Source: a virus. Taken from it: a stretch of DNA of 43,258 nucleotides. The notes beneath the pieces are model-generated. The model saw only the letters and a program-made list of their open reading frames with translations. It was not told the origin of the DNA and made no database searches. This document shows positions 39,620 through 43,258 of the stretch, in pieces. Position numbers and translations under genes: made by a program. Each line of letters starts with the position of its first letter. The stretch's first letter is position 1. The stretch is taken from IMG/VR virus record IMGVR_UViG_3300048837_000126, positions 1 to 43,258 of that record; one strand, given 5' to 3'.

Positions 39620-39645
39620 GCACGGGGGCGCTCCTGCCCCTGTGC
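39620..39645 (+). promoter_or_regulatory. Intergenic hairpin
   Basis: GCACGGGGGC (39620-39629) pairs with GCCCCTGTGC (39636-39645) with one G-T pair, six-base loop. There is no T-run, so an mRNA stabilising or attenuating structure is likelier than a terminator. Confidence 0.45.
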
Positions 39646-39660
39646 AACTGGAGTGATCCG

Positions 39661-40152
39661 ATGACCAAGCAGAGCAACAAGGGCGCGCCCGCCGCGTCCA
39701 AGGAAGCGGCCGAGAACTGGGACGACGCCCCGGCTCCCGGCTCGCAGAACCCCGAGCCCAAGCAGGAGCCCGGCCCGAAGCCGGACCCCGCGCCGGCCGA
39801 ACCGACCGACAAGGTCAGCCAAGACGCCGCTGCCTCGACGCTGAAAGACGCGGCTGCGAACCTGCCGGCCGACCCCAAGTCGGACGAGGTGGCGCAGCGC
39901 CTGCGCGACATCGCCGAGAAGCTTCCGAAGCGCCCGCGGCCGGCGGGAGCTACGGATGTCACGACGATCCGTGAACTGAAGCAGCTTCTCGCCGGCTTGC
40001 CCGACGACACGAAGCTATACCTCGCTGACGCGGACACCGATTGGCGGGTCCGCTGGCTCGGGGCCACCCTGCAAGACGGCAAGCTGCTTCTCTCCACGGG
40101 CTATTCGTGGATCGACGGAGACTGCCACGACGAGTTCAAGGCGGGCACATGA
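39661..40152 (+). CDS. Hypothetical protein with disordered N-terminus, 163 aa
   Basis: Residues 1-60 are Pro/Glu/Ala-rich and disordered (GSQNPEPKQEPGPKPDPAPA). The C-terminal 65 residues (TTIRELKQLLAGLPDDTKLYLADADTDWR, shown in part as LKQLLAGLPDDTKLYLAD) resemble a short domain common in phage and bacterial early proteins. No catalytic motif. Its stop overlaps the DUF2800 nuclease start (ATGA), so it is likely part of the same functional set. Confidence 0.65.
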   Translation: MTKQSNKGAPAASKEAAENWDDAPAPGSQNPEPKQEPGPKPDPAPAEPTDKVSQDAAASTLKDAAANLPADPKSDEVAQRLRDIAEKLPKRPRPAGATDVTTIRELKQLLAGLPDDTKLYLADADTDWRVRWLGATLQDGKLLLSTGYSWIDGDCHDEFKAGT

Positions 40153-41432
40153 CCGAGAAACAGCACCTCACCTTCGGCGGCTCCAGTGCTCACCGCTGGC
40201 TCGCCTGCCCCGGCAGCGCCAAGCTGTGCGCCACCCTGCCCCCGCAGGTCGAGAACGAGCACATGGCCGCCGGGACGCGGGCTCACGCCCTCTTGGAACT
40301 GGCCGTTCGTGAGCGCCGCGAGAGCGTGCTGGAGTTCGACGGCGTCTCGCTGCAAGCGGGCTGGCCCGAGTTCGAACTGGACGATGTCGAGGCCGTGCAG
40401 AAGGCGGTCGATCACATCAACGAAATTCTGGAGCGCTACCCCGACGCGATCATGTGGGTCGAGCGGCAGTTCACCCTGCCCATGCCGACCCCCACGCCGG
40501 TCTACGACGAGGACGGACTGATCGTCGGCTACGCCCCTACCGAGATCGGCGGCACGGCCGACGTGGTGATCTACATCCCGTCGCTGAAGCTCCTGATTGT
40601 GATCGACTACAAGCATGGGCGCGGCAAGTACGTCCCCGAGACCACGCCGCAGATGAAGCTCTATGCGTCCTGCGTCCTGTTTGGCCTGCCGGACTTGCCT
40701 GTCGAGCGGGTCGATGCGACGATCATCCAGCCACGCTGCCAGGTCGGCACGCCGATCCGCACCGCCATCTACAGCCCCGGCGATCTGATCGCCTTCAGCG
40801 ACGACGTGGACGCGGCTGTGGCCCTGGCCCGCAGCGAGGAGCCGCCCTTCGTTCCCGGCGGCGAGCAGTGCCACTGGTGCCCCGCAGCCGAGGCTGGAGC
40901 CTGCGCCGCCCTGTTCAATGGAGCCGTTGCCGTGCCGAACCAAGTCACCGAGTGGATGGACCAGCGCGATCTCGACCCGGTGTTCGTCACACTCCCCTCG
41001 GCCGAGGCGATGCGCAGCAACCCGGCCAAGCTGTTCGACACGCTGAAGGTGCTGCCGATCCTGCAAGCCTGGATCGACGGCGTCGAGCGCGCGGCCGAGG
41101 CGCACGCCGCCGGCACCGGCTACTCGCCGGGCTTCAAGTTCGTCGATAAGCAGGCGCGCCGGAAGTGGCTGGACGAGGAGGCCGTGCGCCGCTGGTTCGC
41201 CGAGAACACGATGCTCGACGAGGACGAGTACGCCCCGCGCAAGACGCTCTCGGTCGCGCAGGCCGAGAAGCTGGTGAAGCTCAACGCGGGCAAGGATGGC
41301 GTAAAGGCGATGGCCGAGCACGTCATCAAGCAGAGTTCGGGCCTGAAGCTTGTGCCCGAAGACGCGAAGGGGGACGCGGTCAATCCCCTTGCCGTAGACG
41401 AGGCCGGCTTTGCCTCGGCAGTGACGATCTGA
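40149..41432 (+). CDS. DUF2800 PD-(D/E)XK nuclease
   Basis: A 427-aa protein of the DUF2800 family. The start GGSSAHRWLACPGSAKLC is diagnostic. The nuclease core has GTADVVI (Asp138) and IVIDYKHG (Asp153, Lys155) then QMKLYA, as in RecB-type nucleases. Cys20, Cys241, Cys244 and Cys252 (CHWC-x7-C) have the spacing of an iron-sulphur cluster in Cas4/AddB-type nucleases. It probably resects DNA ends for single-strand annealing recombination together with the DUF2815 protein just downstream. The ATG overlaps the preceding stop; a longer upstream frame is a shadow. Confidence 0.88.
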   Translation: MTEKQHLTFGGSSAHRWLACPGSAKLCATLPPQVENEHMAAGTRAHALLELAVRERRESVLEFDGVSLQAGWPEFELDDVEAVQKAVDHINEILERYPDAIMWVERQFTLPMPTPTPVYDEDGLIVGYAPTEIGGTADVVIYIPSLKLLIVIDYKHGRGKYVPETTPQMKLYASCVLFGLPDLPVERVDATIIQPRCQVGTPIRTAIYSPGDLIAFSDDVDAAVALARSEEPPFVPGGEQCHWCPAAEAGACAALFNGAVAVPNQVTEWMDQRDLDPVFVTLPSAEAMRSNPAKLFDTLKVLPILQAWIDGVERAAEAHAAGTGYSPGFKFVDKQARRKWLDEEAVRRWFAENTMLDEDEYAPRKTLSVAQAEKLVKLNAGKDGVKAMAEHVIKQSSGLKLVPEDAKGDAVNPLAVDEAGFASAVTI

Positions 41433-41450
41433 TCCTAACGGAGAGACCTG

Positions 41451-42239
41451 ATGACGACCATTGACCAGCGGTTCCAGTCGAACCTTGCCCCCGATCTCCT
41501 GACGCGCTTGCTTCAGGGGAACCAGCCCCGCATCGCCGAGGGCGGCCTGCTCTACACGGGGGCCGTGCGCCTCTCGTGGCCGAGCCTGTCGAAGCCCCAG
41601 TTGCCGAAGACCAGCAAGCCCGGCGACAAGCCGAAGTACCAGGCTTCCGGCATCTTCGTGCACAAGAACATCGGCGTCATCATGGAGGCGCTGAAGGCGG
41701 CCGTGCGCCGCGACTACCCGAACGTCACCGACCCGATGGTGCTGCTCGATCCGAAGAACAAGAACTCGGCGGTCAAGGACCAGGCGCTGAAGGTGTCCGT
41801 CAATGACGGGGGGCTCGACCCGATCAACGCCACGACCGCCGGCTATGTGCCGAGCTTCCCGTTCGTCTCGGGCAAGTCCGAGAAGGCGGTGCCTTGCTTC
41901 CACAGGAAGGACGGCCGTGTCGTCGCGCTCCTGCCCGAGGAGATCGAAAAGCTCCTCTACGCTGGCGCGTGGGTGGACATCAAATACAAGATCATCAAGT
42001 CCACCTCGACCGGCAACCCCGGCGAGTTCTTCGGCCTCCAGTCCGTCATGAAGCTCGGGGACGACACCTCGTTCGGCAGCGGCGGGGGCGGTGGCGGCTC
42101 GCCCGAGGACTGGGGCGACAGCGTCGCCATCGAAGACCCGAACGCGAACCAGATCATGCAGAACTCGGGCGTCGCGCAGAACGACTGGGACAGCCCGTCG
42201 TCCACGACCACCGCCTCGGCGACGAGCGAGTGGGAGTGA
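41451..42239 (+). CDS. DUF2815 single-stranded DNA-binding protein
   Basis: A 262-aa protein of the DUF2815 family, the SSB-like partner that accompanies DUF2800 nucleases. The N-terminal 200 residues (YTGAVRLSWPSLSKPQLPKT, then FVHKNIGVIMEALKAAVRRDY) carry the OB-type core, followed by a Gly linker (SGGGGGGSPEDWG) and an acidic C-terminal tail ending SATSEWE, the typical arrangement for binding ssDNA and recruiting replication partners. It would coat ssDNA during replication and strand annealing. A terminator follows at once. Confidence 0.88.
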   Translation: MTTIDQRFQSNLAPDLLTRLLQGNQPRIAEGGLLYTGAVRLSWPSLSKPQLPKTSKPGDKPKYQASGIFVHKNIGVIMEALKAAVRRDYPNVTDPMVLLDPKNKNSAVKDQALKVSVNDGGLDPINATTAGYVPSFPFVSGKSEKAVPCFHRKDGRVVALLPEEIEKLLYAGAWVDIKYKIIKSTSTGNPGEFFGLQSVMKLGDDTSFGSGGGGGGSPEDWGDSVAIEDPNANQIMQNSGVAQNDWDSPSSTTTASATSEWE

Positions 42240-42247
42240 TCCACCCT

Positions 42248-42272
42248 GCCGGGGCTTCGGCCCCGGCTCTTT
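42248..42272 (+). terminator. Rho-independent terminator after the SSB gene
   Basis: GCCGGGGC (42248-42255), TTCG loop, GCCCCGGC (42260-42267) and TCTTT. Eight-bp GC stem. No new promoter is obvious before the next gene, so it probably lowers rather than stops transcription of the polymerase genes. Confidence 0.68.
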
Positions 42273-42301
42273 CCTGAAGCAGCGAGACAGAGGAGCGCGC
42301 G

Positions 42302-42598
42302 ATGAAACACGCCCGCAAGGACTACAACGAGATCACCACGAACGGCCGCACCCGCAAAATCCCGAAAGACGAGCCGGTGTTCCTGCTTCGCGCGCAGGAC
42401 GCGGTGGCCGCCAACACCGTCCGCTTTTGGGCGGCTGCTGCCGCGACCGCTGGCGCTGCGCCTGACATCGTCGAGGCGGCCCGCAAGCATGCCGACCTGA
42501 TGGAGGCATGGCCGACGAAGAAGATACCGGACATGCCCGAGGGCGCGGCCGAGGAAGCCGAGACCGACACCCACGACGGCAAAGGTCCGGTGGCCTGA
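42302..42598 (+). CDS. Conserved phage protein near DNA polymerase, 98 aa
   Basis: The start KHARKDYNEITTNGRTRKIP followed by DEPVFLLRAQDAVAANTVRF is a pattern I associate with short conserved proteins in tailed phage replication regions; the function is unknown. The tail is acidic. It lies between the SSB terminator and the Acb2-like gene, in a small group with the polymerase. ATG follows GAGGAGCGCG. Confidence 0.7.
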   Translation: MKHARKDYNEITTNGRTRKIPKDEPVFLLRAQDAVAANTVRFWAAAAATAGAAPDIVEAARKHADLMEAWPTKKIPDMPEGAAEEAETDTHDGKGPVA

Positions 42599-42626
42599 CC
42601 GCCCCAGCAACAGGAGACCGACTGAC

Positions 42627-42857
42627 ATGACGAATAAAGGCTTGCCCGTCGCGGGCTATCGCGACCAGAGCAACGACGCGGTAGCGCTCGTGAACGGCAA
42701 CAAGATTATCGAGGAGCAGGCGCTGCGCATCCTCGACGACTTGGCGGCTCGTGACGATGTTGATAAGCGCTGGCTCGCCATCGGCCGCACTGCAATCGAG
42801 CAGGGGTTCATGGCGGTCAACCGCTCGATCTTCAAGCCCGAGCGCGTGAAGCTCTGA
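42627..42857 (+). CDS. acb2: Acb2/Tad1-family cyclic-nucleotide sponge (anti-CBASS)
   Basis: A 76-aa protein with the hallmarks of the Acb2 family: VAGYRDQSNDAVALVN near the N-terminus, a helical middle, and the C-terminal signature DKRWLAIGRTAIEQGFMAV (residues about 47-65). Tyr11 and Lys26 fall at the positions that I recall as ligand contacts in Acb2 of Pseudomonas phage PaMx33. Proteins of this family form hexamers that bind cyclic di- and trinucleotides and so block CBASS, and some related ones block Thoeris. CAACAGGAG precedes the ATG; its stop overlaps the polymerase start (TGATG). Family membership is by sequence recognition; binding is inferred. Confidence 0.82.
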   Translation: MTNKGLPVAGYRDQSNDAVALVNGNKIIEEQALRILDDLAARDDVDKRWLAIGRTAIEQGFMAVNRSIFKPERVKL

Positions 42858-43258
42858 TGCCTAAGCTCCATTTGGATTTTGAAACGCGGTCGGCCGTCAA
42901 CCTGAAGACCTGCGGGGCCATGCGATACGCCATGGACCCGACGACAGCGGTGTTGTGGGCCTGCTGGTGCATCGAAGACGAGTGGGGCGGAGGCACCGTG
43001 AAGCGCTGGCGACGGGGCGACCCGCCGCCGCGCGAACTGATCGACGCGATTGCCTCGGGTATGACCGTCGTGGCCCACAACGCGATGTTCGAACTCGCCA
43101 TCTGGCACTTCGTGTGCGCCGCCCGCATGGGGTGGAGCCCGATGTCGCCGCACCAGATGGACTGCACCATGGCGCGGGCTCACGTCATGTCGCTGCTCGG
43201 TTCGCTCGACGGCGTGACCACGCTGTTGCGGCTGAAGAACCGGAAGAACCCCGCCGGC
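42857..43258 (+). CDS. Family A DNA polymerase, N-terminal part (continues at 1)
   Basis: The start of the polymerase whose remainder is at 1-1880. It encodes the 3'-5' exonuclease domain: Exo I is LDFETRS (Asp and Glu about residues 6-8) and Exo II is AHNAMFELAIW, in which the usual Asp is a Glu, as in several phage polymerases with this domain. The ATG overlaps the acb2 stop (TGATG). Codons from 43133 to the end are duplicated at 3-128 by the contig overlap. Confidence 0.95.
   Translation, partial: MPKLHLDFETRSAVNLKTCGAMRYAMDPTTAVLWACWCIEDEWGGGTVKRWRRGDPPPRELIDAIASGMTVVAHNAMFELAIWHFVCAARMGWSPMSPHQMDCTMARAHVMSLLGSLDGVTTLLRLKNRKNPAG
43131..43258. repeat. Contig terminal redundancy (right copy)
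   Basis: Identical to 1-128 except at the second base (G here, C at position 2). It lies inside the polymerase gene and keeps the frame, so it is an assembly overlap of a circular or circularly permuted genome rather than a biological direct repeat. Confidence 0.85.

Noticed and set aside
1-43258. CRISPR array, insertion sequence or phage RNA polymerase
   Set aside because: No regularly spaced repeat-spacer pattern, no transposase, and no protein with single-subunit polymerase motifs was seen on either strand.

Overview
This window is one complete genome of a short-tailed (podovirus-type) double-stranded DNA phage, circularly closed. Bases 1-128 repeat as 43131-43258 with one difference, and the DNA polymerase gene runs off the right end and continues in frame at the left end, so the unique circle is about 43,130 bp. 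The virion genes follow the T7 order: portal, scaffold, capsid, tail tube A and B, a GNAT-like protein, three internal virion proteins and a fibre. There is no phage RNA polymerase, so transcription should depend on the host. The spanin pair (an inner-membrane protein overlapped by a lipoprotein) and the murein-cleaving domains indicate a Gram-negative host. The DNA is GC-rich and several promoters start with CTTGAC, which fits an alphaproteobacterial host; that last step is inference. No integrase or complete tRNA was found.

Layout. The genome is two divergent transcription units. The early/replication unit is on the + strand from 32646 through 43258 and on across the junction to 5275. It holds small unknown cassettes (32646-34648), a 360-aa protein with a C-terminal HTH, RusA resolvase, an HNH-AP2 homing endonuclease, an SNF2-type helicase, several unknowns, a DUF2800 PD-(D/E)XK nuclease, a DUF2815 ssDNA-binding protein, a likely Acb2 (cyclic-nucleotide sponge, anti-CBASS), a family A DNA polymerase, a nucleotidyltransferase-like protein, a zinc-ribbon protein, a winged-helix protein and a primase-polymerase/helicase. 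The late unit is on the - strand from 31676 down to 5272: small proteins, terminase, portal, head proteins, tail, internal virion proteins, fibres, lysis. The units converge at 5272-5275, where their TAA stops overlap in TTAA. They diverge from a 969-bp control region (31677-32645) that holds three degenerate tRNA-like segments, a six-copy iteron/operator array and several perfect hairpins.

Regulation visible in the sequence. Four early-strand promoters (2572, 2920, 34689, 39092) share a palindrome GCATA-N6-TATGC that overlaps the -10 box, which makes a probable phage regulon with one repressor. A second repeated box (GAACARAAGTT) fills the divergent region, reappears inverted before the promoter at 33219, and resembles the leader box AAACAGGAGTT that carries the ribosome site of three early genes. 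On the late strand, a terminator followed by a strong promoter separates scaffold from capsid, and two further hairpins flank the decoration gene, so head proteins can be made in large excess.

How the genes work together. The primase-helicase, family A polymerase, ssDNA-binding protein, DUF2800 nuclease, SNF2 helicase and RusA form a replication and recombination set. The late unit builds and fills the capsid, the internal proteins and transglycosylase domain help eject DNA through the envelope, and endolysin plus spanins open the cell. Acb2 probably blunts cyclic-nucleotide signalling by the host.
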